The notes: generated by a model from the sequence alone, not told the origin. Shown: positions 21,150-34,464, counted from the stretch's first letter. The stretch is 64,000 nt of DNA from Cristatella mucedo (GCA_009760855.2 WPIO01000009.1:6342501-6406500); one strand, 5' to 3'. A program made the numbers and translations.

Positions 21150-22330
21150 CAAGATAGCCGATCTTGCCCAATTTATGCTCTCAGATAAGGCAGGATTATC
21201 TGAAGCTTGCCACAGGAACGTTCACCACTGGCAACTGATACAGCTAAAGCAAGAATAACTTGCAAGGCAACTCTCAAATTATGAAACTCACCTTCTCCGT
21301 AGCTGACAATGAAGGACACGAGTTCCAGTGGTGCCGAGTCGTGATGTGTGGCAAGAAGCATTTTACGGTAAAATATTTTGTTGTAAAGCTCTGTTCCATC
21401 AACATCTGAACGATAGAAACCTCCAATATCTCGACATTGCTTGCAGAGTTTGGTCTGGTCGAGTTTCTTCAAAAGCTGCTCAAATTCCAACAAGAAACCA
21501 AATTTGATATCAAGATCTGTGAGCCGGGAAAACATAATAATAATAATTTCTTGTCGGAGATATAGTCTATGCTGTCCTTCATTATTCTTGAAATCTCCTC
21601 CTCTGCCGTGAGACCAACATCTCGAGAGAGTACTCCAGGCAGCAATGTCCTTCGGCGGATTCTTTGTTCAACTGCAACTCCCCACATATCACATCTCCTT
21701 TTGGCATCTAGTAGTGATTCTTGGCACGGGCCTTCTCGAAGTCTTGACAGCTCAATCTCAAGAGAGTGGATGTCACAAGAGGCGCCTTTGAAGTTCATCT
21801 TTGGATCCTGCAGTCTTTTCTGAAGGCGGTAAATCTTCTTTAAGAAATCGTACCAAAATAGCAACAGAGATAACAATTTAAAGTTCAAAATACAATTTAG
21901 GAGACCGCCAGGTTCTTTCAAGTGTTCCGCTTGTGTCCTCAGACAGTTGCTCTAAAAGACCTACAATACGGCTCAGCCCATCATTGATAGCTTTCGCAGC
22001 TATTGCACTCCATCTTGTTGCAGAGTTGCGTTTGACAGTGATGGCTGAGACTTTCTTCTGTTGGTTCCAACCTCAGATTTGATCTTGAAAAGAATAAGTA
22101 GGTGCTCTCTATTGTTCCAAAAAGGTGATGGCAACGTAATCTTGACTTGCAGCAAGAACTCTCCTGCCAGGTTTAAGCTGTAGTTATCACAGTTTACAAA
22201 AATTGCCTTCTCATTTCTGGATAGTATTATCTTTTGGACACTTGACATGTAGCCAAACATGACTGCTGCGTTGCCGTAGCACAGCCAGATAAGCCTAGCT
22301 TGTGTGGTCTAAAAGTTGTGTCACTGCTCA
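21150..22330 (-). pseudogene. hAT transposase pseudogene (ZMYM1/DUF4371-like)
   Basis: Minus-strand fragments in order: ILSRNEKAIFVNCDNYSLNL (22000-22260, the core region with the H/D-N-H-type motif of hAT relatives), a helical middle with RLREGPCQESLLDAKRRCDM (21469-21921), then VASGERSCGKLQIILPYLRA (21173-21535), the C-terminal dimerisation region. At least two frame changes and missing flanks show it is dead. No terminal inverted repeats were located. Lies in intron 10 of gene 1, in antisense. Confidence 0.85.
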
Positions 22331-23499
22331 GTCATGGCGACTGGCTCGCCTTTGACGCGACGAAGCTCGACTGTGGCAAGCAGGATGGGAGAGCGGACTT
22401 GGAGGGCAGTTGGAACGCGGACGGAGGGGTGAACGGCCATCAGCTTGTTAAGCTGCTAGCGCCAGCAGAATACACGGTGGTTAAAGCCCTCTCAGCGTTT
22501 CCGTGTCGTCGCTTGTGTGCCACCAGAGCGTCAAGCTACAGCTTGGCCGAAGTCTAAAGCATATGTAACTAGCTCAGCCAGCAATAGTCAAGTCCATGGA
22601 AAAAAGAACTTGCTTGAAATTAAGTTTGGTGTTCGCACATGAAAGTACAAAAAAATACGCACAATTCATTTTGCTTTTGGCGCTCCCTTGGCATTGGCGC
22701 CCGGGTACACCTGTTCCGCCCCCTTGCTACGCCCCCCCCGAGCACACGTAGCCGCAACGGGTGCTAGTCCTTAAGGACCCGTGAAAATATTAAGGTAAAG
22801 CTGACGCCTCGAAGCACGGACGACAATCGCACTTGCAGCGTAGGTACACTCCTGTGCCGACAGTGCAAAGGAGACAGCAATCAAGTTCGTGCGTGTATTA
22901 GTGTAATAAGTCTGTGCCGTTAACGTGAAACGGCCAATTAAATATCACGGTGGCACGTCCTTAGACATACCAGCCGCAACGCTGCTTCAAGCAAATAAAC
23001 GCCGCTTTAAGAAATCTGGATCTGACGCCTATCTAATCAGTTTCGAAGACTTCCTGCATATTAATACCCACAAGCTTATACAATTTAGGCTTATTTTTCC
23101 ACTCCGAGACTGGAGTCCTGCCAGGCAGGACTCCAAACAAATTTGTAAGACTGCGAATCCTTTGCTTGCCGACACTGAGAGGTCTCACTCCGAGGATAAT
23201 AACTGTTCTGCAGATTAATTGTTCTGCCTTATTTGTTGAAAAACTTTTTTTATATTCGTGTTTCAATAAAGCCACATTCGACTAAAGTAAATGCTGAGTC
23301 TCAACCTGCGACCATCCTTAAGAAATTTTTCGAGGTCTCTGTGAACGAATATACGAAGAGGTACCCTTACTAAGTCCAGTAAAACGAACTCGTTCCCTGA
23401 CGACTTTCCTCTCTGTGGTCTTCACTAGAAGAAAAACCTAGTCCAGCCGTAACTTAGAATTTTAATGTTTCTCTGAATGTACCAGGATTATTCCGGTTT
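22331..23499. other. Intron 10 part: no gene recognised
   Basis: Open + strand segments at 22300-22557 and 22925-23218 (the latter with SLDIPAATLLQANKRRFKKS) have no matching splice phase and no recognised motif. Confidence 0.3.
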
Positions 23500-25060
23500 T
23501 TTCAAATCGGTGCACCATTCGACCATTACTTAAAAAGCGTGGATTGGAATCAGAGGTCCAAGCAAACTATCGCCCAGTTTCCCTTCTTCCCTTTTTTGTC
23601 ACAGATTTTTGAAACGATTTTCCCTAAGCAGATTGTACAAAAAATTGAAAAATAATAAATTATCAGAACATTTTCAGTCTGGATTCAAGAGATACCATTC
23701 CACTGAAGCTGCTCTCCTCCGTGTGACCAACGATATCCTACGTAGCAGCGATGACGCTAATGTATTTGTCCTGGCTCTGCTTGATCTACTTGCTGCGTTT
23801 GATACCATTGATCACGGTATCTTTCTTGAACAACTCAGAACAGTGATCGGTTTCGCCGACGAGGCGCTATCGTGGTTCCAATCGTGTTTGTCCGATCGTA
23901 TTTAATCCGTTTCGTATGGAGGTCAAGTCTCGTCCAGCAGACCAACTGATGTAGAGTTCCATGAGGGACTGCTAGTGGTCTTTTGATGTTCTCCATTTAT
24001 ACCGAGCCTCTGGGAAAAGTGTTTCAAACCCATTGAATCATTACTTTTATGCCGACGATACCCAACTGTCAGTATCATTTAAACCATCGGAATCCAATGC
24101 AGTGATTCATAAATTGAACGGTTACCTTGCGGATATTCGATCCTAAATGTCGGCTACTTTTCTTAAGCTAAACGATAATACAACCGAGCTCTTACTCATC
24201 GGGCACCCCGATAGTGCAGCTAGGCTAGGAAACTTTGCCGTGCTAATAGACGATGTTGATGTGTGACCGTCACCATGTGCCAGAAATTTAGCCATCCTCT
24301 TTGAAAAGTGCTTAGATTTTGCAAGTTTCGTTAAGAAGAAGACTGCCTACACAGCTAGCCATCACATCCGATCCCTATCCGAGATTAGAGACTGTGGTGG
24401 CTTGCTACAAATCTAACTTTCTCCCCGGCTCTGTTTAAGCTGAACTAATGCTATTCCGTTTTGGCTGGGCAGCCGAAAAAAGCCATTAAGCCACTGCAGG
24501 TGGTGATGAATGTGGCTGCTTCAAGGCTAATAAGCGAATCCCAGAGGTTCAGCCGCGTGTCTCCTTTGCTGAAGGAGCTTCGACGGGTCCCGGTTGATCG
24601 ATGGATATGGAGCAAAGTTCTTACACTGACTGAAAACGCCCACCGCGGCTTCTCACCTAGCAGACTCGCTGTACCAGCTCCAGCCTTCTCATGCCTCCGA
24701 TCCTCGATGAACAATAAATTAGCTGATCAGTTTCTTCGCTCTAAGACAGTTGGCGATATGGTATAAGCTTCTGGTCTAAGCTGGTCCGAGACCGCGGAGA
24801 AATTCTTACCTACCGACATCTACTTTCCTGCTGCTGACTGTAGCACATCCTTTCCGGCCGTCCTGCACTGCCACGTCCACTCGCACTTCATTGCTACGTC
24901 ACTGCCTCGACTGCCTCCCTGCAGTAGCCGTGCTTTTCCCTTTCTCTGCTACGTAAGAGGAAGTCTGTTGGCTACCGTATGCGTAGCGAAAGCCGCTTAA
25001 GCTTTGAATGCCCTATTAAAAAACTCCTGCGTAACAAACACTTAGGTCAATGTGGCTTGA
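23500..25060 (+). pseudogene. LINE-A copy 2: degenerate reverse transcriptase
   Basis: Ordered RT motifs on the plus strand: ANYRPVSLLP-like region (about 23565), FQSGFKRYHSTEAALLRVTN, palm motif A LALLDLLAAFDTIDHGIF (about 23775-23830), FYADDTQLSVSF with intact YADD (about 24045-24080), then post-RT segments to 24766 and the 3' UTR. Several stops and frameshifts. No endonuclease domain. The 3' end is diverged. Confidence 0.85.
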
Positions 25061-26309
25061 TGCAGTTGAAGGTGGAGATGAATTGAATTATTGCATATTT
25101 AAGTTAGCTGCCAAATAAAGGTATAGTTACTCAAAGCTTGTATACAGACAGGCAGCAAGGCCAAGATCCAGTGTGCAGCCTGCAGCAATTGTTTGTCATT
25201 GTCCAAACTCGTAGGAAAGAGAATACCATATTTTTCCATGGGGTACTGTTTTTCGGTTTATGAACAGGGGGTAATAATGGAATCGGATGCAAAAAGGTGG
25301 TTGAGAAAGCGGCCTCCTTTCAAGCTGATTATTTGTAGCACCAATAACGCAGATATTATGAAGATGAATGACATATATTTATCAATAGATGCTAGCACAC
25401 TTTCGTACCACATAAAGCTGTGATACTTTAATCAAAGCAGCAGCCAGCTTAGATTAAATAGCACAAATTTTGAGCAACATTCGTGGATTGTGAATTTCTC
25501 AGCCGTAACGTAGCAGCATAAGTACTATGAAGATCTCAAATTTTCAGAGAATCTTGGCTCCTCACTCTAGTAAAGCACGAAACTTAGATAGGCTCTGATG
25601 GCTAGCTGTGATCGCCTCGCAATCTCGGAGCGACAACGACTTCTGGCCCGAAACTACAGTGCATGCCTCACTTTATTTAAGGGTTCATTTTGAGAAAATA
25701 CTGAGAAGATTGGTCGAACGATCAAATAATTGTTTAGGGTGCCTCTTAAAAGACAAACGCTTTATAAATGGGCTCTTAAGTTTTAACGATTTCCACATAA
25801 GAAGGAAAGTATTAAATACGATTGGGCTAACCAGGTCTAACCCAAAAGTAAATCGGAAGCAGCAAAGCTACAAATAAAATATTTACCGATCTCTGCATTA
25901 TCTACGACTTGTGTTTAAACGTGCTGAAATTTGGTACATTTAGGTGCATCTGTGCAGCTTGTTGAGGTACATGCGTGTGGCTTTGAAACAGCTTCATTCA
26001 CAGTGTAGCTTTGTACCTTGTAGATTCTATAACTCGGTCGATAATTGACTGATCATGAAATTTCCCATGAATGTTCATTACTCCTTTTAAACTACTGCAG
26101 GAATTTATTGCTGATTTCGGGTTGCCATTTTTTGCTGTGCATTTTATCAAACGTCATTTAATTCAAGTACGTGTAACCATGGACATAAATATTAAAAAAT
26201 ATCCATAAAAATCAGAAATGAACTCATACAGTCGTGTACACGCAGAGCTGAGCTCACATTTACAATTTCACGCTGATCTCTGTAGTATTTTTAGGCTTTT
26301 ACATAAGCT
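25061..26309. other. Intron 10 part, AT-rich: no gene seen
   Basis: Short ORFs only (25193-25423, 25608-25877), without motifs or splice support. Confidence 0.35.
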
Positions 26310-27500
26310 GTAAGGGAAGCATGACCATGTGGTTATCGCTAACAAGCGCAGTGTCAACTTGTATAGTATGGTTAATGGAAAGACTACATTGAGCACGAAT
26401 GAGCACGGATAAACACTCAAAGAACAAATCACAAGGAACCACCAATTGCTATGAGAAACATGTGTGTTTTTAGCTTCTATTTAAATGTCTCTGAGTCAGG
26501 GGATGTCGTGACGTCAGCCGGGAGTGAGTTCCGGGCTTTGGAGAATATAAACTAAAAGCATGATCTCCAAAAGATTTGAGTAGGTTAGAGGTACAGCTGA
26601 CCGATTTGAGACAGATGGGCAGGTGTTAGGTAGCGTAGCCTGATTGTGGAGTAGTTCTGATAGGTAGAGTGGAGCATAAGAATGAAGGGACCTAAAAGTG
26701 AGCGACAAAACCTTGAAGTCGATGCTTTGCTGCTTGATGGGGGAGCCAAAGCAGGTCGGCGAGAAGTGGTGCGATGTGGCAACTGCGACGCTCACGACAG
26801 ACAATCCTAGCAGAGTTTTCACCAACTGTAAGCGCCTGATTAAACATGCCCGTAGACAGCAAGCAGTGGGTTGCAGAAGTCAAGACGGGATGTAACAAAT
26901 GCATGGATCATTTAGGATTTAGTATCTTTGTAAAGCCAACCCAAATTTGTGTAGTGTTACGTAGGTGAAATTGGGCAGACCAGACTGTGGAGCTGATTTG
27001 GTCATCTAGTGAAAGACGACTTTGGAACAGGGCAGCTAGATTTTGTGCATATGCAACAGGACCTATGTTGGAAGAGCTAATTTTGAGGGATAGTTTTTGT
27101 ACTTTTTCCGTAATACTCGATTCGCCCATGGGGCACAATGTACTTTAGTTGCTTCTCAGATAAACTTTACCTTTCACATACATACTCTGGAGTCATTCAA
27201 TGAGATAGGAATTGAACCATTGCAGTGCCCAGGCGAGATGACAAGCAGTCGAGATAGACTTGGTGATCAATGTTATCAAACGCTGCCGAAAGATCAAGCA
27301 AAATAAGTTTATTAACTTAACAGAGACTTTACCTAAGTCTGCATTCCTAAGAATGTCGTTACACACCCGAAGCAACGGTGAATCTGTGGAGTGATTAGCT
27401 TTGAAACCAGACTGGAAATTACTTGCTAGATATGAAGTTTCAATATAAGAGCTTAGCTGGTCTGCAGCTACTCACCCCGGTCTCTGTGAAAGGAAATGTA
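26310..27500 (-). pseudogene. LINE-B copy, old, with RT finger/palm region
   Basis: Minus strand: FQSGFKANHSTDSP-like region near 27400, LLRVCNDILRNADLGKVSVK, then a degraded palm, post-RT segment (RRSCHIAPLLADLLWLP) and 3' UTR beginning about 26310. Many indels. Confidence 0.75.
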
Positions 27501-28044
27501 GTCGAGACTTTGCTCAGCATTAAAGGGAAAACTTCAATTGTGCTTAGTGATTACATTGGCAAGAGTGAGAGCTTCAATTGACAAGTGAGATGGACCTAAA
27601 ACCGATTCATGGGTGCCAACATATTTTGTATGCTCACTGGATTATTGCTGACAATTGACATCTATTCTCTTAAATCTCGCTCTGAAAGAGAACAAAGATT
27701 ATTTTAGACAGAGGCGGAGCCATGGTTTTTATAGGCTGAGTTTAGTTTAGAGTTTTGAGGCATGGTTTAGAGGCTGAGCAAGACCCCGAGATTTTCAAAT
27801 AGGGCAGGACCGAAAGTTAATGCAAAATTATAGTGCACATTCATAGTGTTTAATCGATTTAAACTAGGCGGCTGCTCGTCGAGAGGAGATAGTTCATAAT
27901 TTCTTTCGTTGGCTACGGTCAGGGGGTGCGTAGGGATACCGTGGCACCCCAAATCGCTGCCTAGCTATGGGGCGGGGGCCAAATGCCATTTCCCTCTGGC
28001 TCCACCATCAATTTTTAGCACACTGCAAGTGATGGTCGAACAAG

Positions 28045-28152
28045 ACGACAGGCTGGAAAGAAGGGCTTTATGTCGTATCAAATGCTGCGTATTTATGTCG
28101 TATGGAAAGAAGGGCTTTATGTCGTAGCAGTCGTATCAAATGCTGCAGAGAG
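28045..28152. repeat. Imperfect 45-50 bp direct duplication
   Basis: GGAAAGAAGGGCTTTATGTC occurs twice, each followed by TCGTATCAAATGCTGC-type sequence. Confidence 0.75.
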
Positions 28153-28504
28153 CCATCATTTTCAATGTCGTAAACGCACTCGAAATAGTCCCGATTCTGT
28201 GGATGGAGTAGCTTTAAAATGCGAACGAAATTTAATGACTAGGTTTGAAGATTTGATTTAAGTGGTTAACTGCTCTGATCCTGCTAGTGAAGTGTCTTTA
28301 ACAGGAATGATCGTTGAGAGATTGGACGAGCATTACTTAAGTACTCCTTGTCTGGTGTCGAGTTCTTAATGAGTTTCCTGTCAATAGCATCTTCGAAAGC
28401 TGCAGGGACTAAAACTGAGGCTAAAGACAGATGTATGGTTATTTTTCAGGGGAGTAAAAAATGTAAGTATTGCAGAAGAAGATTAGTGGGTACAAGCTCT
28501 AGAG

Positions 28505-28670
28505 GGCTAGTAATAATAATAAGAATGATGACACATTTGCATAGCACCGTCAGTAAACTTAATCTCTTTATAAGCAGTTTACATGTGATGCAAAAGAATT
28601 TTGACCACATGGTTAGTGGTAACATGCGCAGTATCAACATGCATAACCTGGTTACTGGTGACAGTTTTCT
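28505..28670 (-). mobile_element. Degenerate LINE-B 3' tail
   Basis: AATAATAATAAGAATGATGA, AACTTAATCTCTTTATAAGC and ATGGTTAGTGGTAACATGCG follow the order of the family 3' end in reverse. Confidence 0.6.
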
Positions 28671-29346
28671 TAGGCGCTGAAACTCAAGATCTCAAACTCA
28701 AGAAACTCAAGGCAGGCATTGAGCCTAGAGCAATAAATGTAAGTTCGCAATTCCAGGGAGGAACCTGTCTCGTAGATTCATTCTATGACATCGTCTATCT
28801 TGAGATAAGAAAGCTCTTGAAGTGTTTGCTTAGCATTCTAGTATGGAAAAACCGAAGCTGCCATTCAGTGGTCAAACGCCAGCATAACTGACCTGAAAAA
28901 AATTGAGTCTAAGACTGTGCAATTTTAACCCTTGACCTCGATATACTAACGTCCTATTTTCTTAGCCATGCAAGAACTCTTGAGAGAAGTGGTCACGTAG
29001 TAAGTATGCACCGTATGCACCGTATGCGGCTTTTTTTCCTAGTCGTTCTGTTAATCACATTCGATCCTCCATGCCGGGAGGTATCCTGCATGCACTGCTT
29101 CGGTTCGGTTGCCAATGAACATTCTCTGGCTTTGCAAACTCGCCAATTGTTTCGCTTCACTTGGATTGCGGTCGGCATTAGTAGCACTTAATCTTGCACA
29201 TCTCTTCGCAAAAGGTTCTCCGCTGCAGCAAAAGCAATCGCGAGGCAACGCCTTCGCAATTTCAAATTCACTCGGCGAAAAGTGGCCAGGGGCTGCGCTC
29301 CGACATCCGAAAGTCTGCATTGAGTCTTTCTATTTCCTCGTTCAAG

Positions 29347-29500
29347 GTACGAGGAAATATCGTTTCACATGAAAGACAAGCGCATCGGCCTGAAGCTCGT
29401 GGCTGCAAAGGTGGACAGCATGAACATAGCTCTCCACGCTGGGCAAGACGAGGACATGATTGCCATGGCGATGCTAGAGGCCAACGACATCGAGAATGTC
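29347..29500 (+). CDS. Gene 1 exon 11
   Basis: Acceptor TTCCTCGTTCAAG, donor GTC|GTATGT. Fifty-one residues after one leading G that completes Arg from exon 10. Ordered-looking sequence: YEEISFHMKDKRIGLKLVA, then HAGQDEDMIAMAMLEANDIENV, so a folded domain is likely here. The intron before it is almost 9 kb and contains the hAT pseudogene and several LINEs. Confidence 0.85.
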
Positions 29501-29750
29501 GTATGTGGCATGTCTGCTGCTGCTGCAGGCGTGCTCTGACTCGAACGAGTCGGCAGCAGAGCTTAGTCACGTCATGTGACTCGGAGGACGGATCTCGGGG
29601 ACGATCCGACGACCCGCGCCTTGCTTGCTGCGGCATTACGCCTCTCTGGCTGCCGTGCTCCGACGTATTACGTTGGCTCTCCGATGCTCCGAGCATTGCC
29701 GAAGCAGCAGCAGCGCTGGCAGTCGGACGAATTCCTCTGGATTCTTGCAG

Positions 29751-29787
29751 GAGATGCCTGTCGTCTACCAGGTAAAGGACCAGGCAG
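29751..29787 (+). CDS. Gene 1 exon 12 (37-nt small exon)
   Basis: Acceptor GGATTCTTGCAG, donor GCAG|GTGAAG. Encodes EMPVVYQVKDQA plus one base, and is the only reading that links exon 11 (phase 0) to exon 13 (two leading bases). An earlier GTAAAG at 29772 would give a 21-nt exon but breaks phase with exon 13. Confidence 0.6.
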
Positions 29788-31572
29788 GTGAAGCCCAGGC
29801 ATCAGAGGCTGACCGCAGAATCCTGAGCTACGACAGCAAGTCAGCCCTATCTGCAACCGGCGGAGCGCTTCCGACTCAGTTCCCCCTGTTTCCGGTGCAA
29901 GGCGGGAAAAGTGATGCGGAGAGAAAGCCGTGCGGCCAACTGCTGCTTTACTTCTACTACCTCAAGACCCTGGTTCCCAGGGCGTGGGAGAGGAGTGCTG
30001 GTACGCTGGAGCGCTTGGGCTCGTGCTCGCCACCGCCACAGCCACTGCTAGCTGCTGCTGCTGCTGCTGCTACTGCAATAGGCCAAATGCTCCTCAGCTC
30101 ATTGTTATCTTAAGCTACGGGTCACCTTCGGAGCACACCAAGCATATGTTCAAAGGACCAAGCTGTGTCATTTCTTGCCGTTGGATCAAACGGCAGAATG
30201 CACAGTATTTGTAAGAGTGAACCTGTTATTGTAGCCATTGTTAGTCTTACTTGGGAGGGCCCAAATCGTCCACTGACCGACATGATGCTTGGTTTGACAC
30301 TTTCCATTTGCATTTGTGTACCAGTGTGCACGTGTGCATTCTACTCAACATGCTTTGTGATGTGCGAGTCACCGCGAAATAATTTGGCATTTCACTTAAG
30401 ATGCAATCCTCGGGCGTATTTAATTTGTTAGGCCTTTGAAACAGGAATGACTGGACCACAATTCATCCCATTTCTTGCTCAGCAGTTTGAGCTGAAGCTC
30501 TAGATGAACCAGCTTCCTCCACATAGAAGTGCCCAAAGGCTTTGATATTTTTTTGGAAGTTCTGGCAGATAAAAGCTGCCTTAATTTTGCTGAGAAACAT
30601 GTTTTAGGTTTAAAGCAACACGGAGGCAATATTTATGCAATCGTGTGATGCGGCTGTGTTGCTGGCTATCAACCAGCTGTTTAGTGACAAGGTTAGTGGA
30701 ACCGTAAGTGTTGATTATAGGTACTGCCCAATATCTATGATGCCGGTGAGCCACATAGCTGCTAGGCAATTATGTGGCTTCGTCAAAATAACGTGGGTCT
30801 ACGATAAAAGCGTTCCACGTACTGCTGCTTGATTTAGTTGCTCAAACTCTACCATTGGGCGTTCAGCTAATTTCTATTGATACACCAATGGCATTCAAAG
30901 TTAAAAGATTGCATCTACACACCAGCTCTAGCTTGCTATCCTTACTAGTATTGCTTTGTTTTTCTCAACGCAGAGAGCCCGCTGAGCCCTGGCTGATTGA
31001 GGACAAATACCTTAGAGGCTTAGTGATTTTGGCTATAATCTGATATTTGTGCATCCTGGATCAACAGAGGGCTTCCAGAATTATTAAGGCCACTTGCCAA
31101 ATCTCCTTTGCAGTTATGCACGCTTTCCGTTTGCTTTTTTCAGCTGTTTTGTGCTGTCACGTACTTTTTCTAAGCTGCCTTAAACAACTTTCACCTGTAT
31201 TGGTTATCCTTTTTGCTTTCTCTTGTGATAGAGATACATACTTGCCTTTTTCTAAGTCTGTTGTAAATTCTTCCATGCTTTCAGAACCTTATAAAAAACG
31301 TTCCTGCGCAAAGCCAACACGGTCTTTCTGATTTTGTGGCGACACAGGGTGATGCATTTTATTATATTGTAGTGCAGTAGCTGTATTAGGTTGCCACAGC
31401 TACTGGCAGACGACCATCGATCTATTAATTTAGCAGCCATGATAGATTGTAATAGCGAATAGATGCATAACAATTTTGAACCTGTCAATTATGCATAACA
31501 ATTTTGAACCTGTCAATTAATCATTTTATTAGTGCTTTATCGTAGGAGGCATCGTGTCCGTTCACTATATAT
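29788..31572. other. Intron 12: no gene seen
   Basis: GC-rich near exon 12 with a CTGCTG run (about 30050-30075), then AT-rich. A 27-bp direct repeat of TGCATAACAATTTTGAACCT + GTCAATT occurs twice at about 31464-31519. Confidence 0.4.
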
Positions 31573-31842
31573 GTATGTATCTCCGTCAGTAACTCCACAA
31601 AGTCATAAAGACCATGTGGGTGTTACGCAGGAGAGTTTTGTATAGCGCACTCACAGCCTAAGCGGCTTTCGGTACGCATTCGGTAGCCAACAGACTTCGT
31701 CTCACACAACAAAGAGAAAGTGGGAAGCATAGCAGAGTTAGGAGAGCAGTTGAGGTAGTCAGTAGCATAGAAGTAGCAGTTCAGGACCGCTGAAAAAGAT
31801 GTGCCATAGTCGGCAGTTGGAGAGTAGATGTCGTTGCGCAAG
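31573..31842 (-). mobile_element. LINE-A 3' end copy
   Basis: Clean reverse copy of the family 3' UTR, from GTATCTCCGTCAGTAACTCC to ATGTCGTTGCGCAAG; severely 5'-truncated. Lies 135 bp upstream of gene 1 exon 13. Confidence 0.85.
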
Positions 31843-31977
31843 AAACTAGTATCCAACCATCGAACTACAAGGATCATAAAGGCGCACTGCTTTTGGACAT
31901 TAGAGTGTGGTTCTCTATCCACTGTGAACATTTTTGCCGTCAGCTTTCTTGACAGCTGTTTTTTCTGCCCAACTTAG

Positions 31978-32299
31978 GTACTGGTTCATTTCGTGATGTG
32001 GTATTCGACGAAACTGGTATCGATATATACGAGCCTCCAACTGAAGTAGTAGCGCCAGAGACTGCAGACACCGGCATCTCCCCAATGCCTCCATCTACAC
32101 CATCGGTGGATAAAAACGTCATAAGCATGGACGAACACCACGAAGTTGTTGCGAAACATCAGAAGGCTGCCACTGAGATGGGTGAAGCTTATGAGTGCGT
32201 ACCCAACGTACCCTTTGTGGCTACACCGGTTCACAAAGCAAACATATTGCCTGCTAGGATTAACTGGAGCCTAGAGTCGATAGAGACGATGCGAAATAT
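31978..32299 (+). CDS. Gene 1 exon 13 (largest)
   Basis: Acceptor TTTTCTGCCCAACTTAG, donor AATAT|GTACTT. It holds 106 whole codons. Begins TGSFRDVVFDETGIDIYEPP, continues acidic and Pro-rich, then helical (EHHEVVAKHQKAATEMGEAY) and ends INWSLESIETMRN. The open frame runs on 13 codons past the donor to a stop, so the end was chosen by phase with exon 14. Confidence 0.85.
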
Positions 32300-32406
32300 G
32301 TACTTATCTGTGCGGAAAAGGATTTGTGATATTTTCTGAATGTTGACTGGTTTGCTAAAACTGCAGCAAGTCTCTAGCAGGCTGCCGGCTGTCCCTAACA
32401 TTGCAG

Positions 32407-32547
32407 GTGGAAAATCCAGCAGCTGCTCAGTCAGCTCGAGGACATGCAGCAGCAGCTTCAGTCACAGCAGCAGATGTTACCTCCCTTTGAAAGGAATTTC
32501 AGCATGCCAGAGAAGCCCAGAAGTCCGAACCCGTTTGTTTTCCAGAG
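32407..32547 (+). CDS. Gene 1 exon 14: Gln-rich coiled coil
   Basis: Acceptor CCTAACATTGCAG, donor CAGAG|GTACGC. Reads WKIQQLLSQLEDMQQQLQSQ then RSPNPFVFQ. The heptad-like Leu/Gln pattern suggests a coiled coil continuing the helix of exon 13. Reading through the donor ends in TGA after 14 further codons; splicing to exon 15 restores an Arg codon in phase. Confidence 0.8.
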
Positions 32548-33852
32548 GTACGCGGAGCGAATGACGCGTCTGAAGCCAGACGGCGTCTGAACTTGTTGCT
32601 TTTACTTTTTCCCGTGATTGTTACTTTAGCATGGGGAATATACTCGAATACGGTATTTGGCTACTTTAACCCGCACAGAACTATCCTTATGAAATCTTAT
32701 TGGTGGTTGTTTTATCTGCTAGCTTGGAAACATCGCATATGTTCCGGCAGCAATTGCGGTTGCTGATGAATGCTTTAGACTTTATGTTCTGAGACTCAAT
32801 CGACCAATCGGTCCAAGAGCAAACGTGGTTAGCTAATTCTGAAACGTCCTAAAATCACAAGGAGATTTAGCCGGTGAGTTTGTTCAAATTAAAATCTCTA
32901 AGGACGATTGTAGATGATTAAATTCGTGAAGGACAACCATTCAACACAATATTTCTCACATTGATCTTGCTGCGACACAGTTAGTGTTAATGTAACATTT
33001 AAGGAAGTAAAATAAATTGGTGTACACATTGCATGATACCTACCTTGCTAAAATTTAAGCTGCTCTTATTGTCAGTAAGATTGAAATTCATTCAAGTCTA
33101 GGATGTGAAATTCTTTATGTCAGGTCTCGCGTATTTTTTCTTACCCCAGGGACGTTTTTGGAGCTTCGGGTATCTACACTGCTGAACAGTGGGCTCAGCA
33201 TGTGTTTTCGGGTAAAAAATATTTCAGCTACTATAACAATGGCTCTGAGTTAATATGTTATAGTGCCTGAGCAAACAGATGGCAAAGTAGTACGTCGAGT
33301 TTATAATACCCTCTTCAATCAGGTTTAAAGATATGCTATCATGGCAAATACCGATTCTGGGCTGAAGGAGCGAGATCTAATTCTAAGGTGCAGCTGCCAG
33401 ACTGAGGTCAGTGGACACGATCGGCTGCCTTCTTTATTTCATAGTCTGAAAACAGAGAAGAAGGTTTATAAGCTGTGCCCTTCGCTGCCTTGCGAGAGGC
33501 CTCTTTAAACCAAGGCAGCTACCAAGAGGAGCTGTCTCATTGGACATTATGACAATATAGTGGTCTGGTCTTTCATGTTCTCTTCTACTACTCGGATACA
33601 GCCTACAGTGTCCACTATCTGCTGTCAAAACGGGTCAAGTTGGATAGGAGAGCGCGGTAGTATTTTATTTCTCGATAATATTAGTGATAAACTGAGCCGA
33701 GCTTTGACCTCGAGCAAGCGTAGACAGAAGCCGCGCCAATGGCAATTCGGATAGGGTCCACGTTCTCAGGTTTGAGCAAGTAAAAACAACAAAAAGCTTA
33801 CTTCCAAAAAAGTAAAGATTGCTTTAATAAAAAGTCTCATTTATATATCTGC
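32548..33852. other. Intron 14, first part: no gene seen
   Basis: Unique AT-rich sequence; nothing recognised. Confidence 0.35.
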
Positions 33853-33975
33853 TGAAGAGCCCTGGTGGCTTTTAAAAGGAGTCCTGCAGGAGGACTCCAA
33901 CCTGAAACCTGGGTCGTGAAAACTTTAGCACTTTACTTGCTGGGCTAAGGCACAGTGGTGCCGCAGTTGAACTGT
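33853..33975 (-). mobile_element. SINE-like family II, copy
   Basis: Reversed, it reads CACTGTGCCTTAGCCCAGCA (A-box-like TAGCCCAGCA) and ends GCCACCAGGGCTCTTC. Shares both ends with 35030-35165. Confidence 0.5.
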
Positions 33976-34464
33976 TAGTATGCATAGGGTCTTTATGATT
34001 TATATATTTGCATACTTCTTAAACCGTCTAACGTGCACTCGATTGTATGCATGATCTATTCCGTTGCTTATATGCATACTTTTCATGGCAATACCGCATG
34101 ATTCTAATTAGCTTTCTAGTTCAAATTAAGGATTCACACAGCCTCAAGTACTTGGTTTCAAATGCTCGGTGCAGTATCCTAAATAGAAGATTTTTGGTAT
34201 TGTGAACGATATGAAGAGTTATCAAATCATGAAGTAAAACCACACCAAGTCCGAGGAATCATGTTCCATCATGTGACTGGTCCTCACCAATGAAAACCCA
34301 GTCAGCTGCTTGGACAGCAGAGTTTCGGCTCAATGTAGCACATCGTCTGAGTAAAGACCCCAGCCTGCTTATTATATATAGAATACGGTTACTTGTGAAC
34401 TGAATTAAAGAGTTGCTCCAATGCATGGTCCCATTCGGCACTTTCAGAAAGAGCTGTAGTAATC

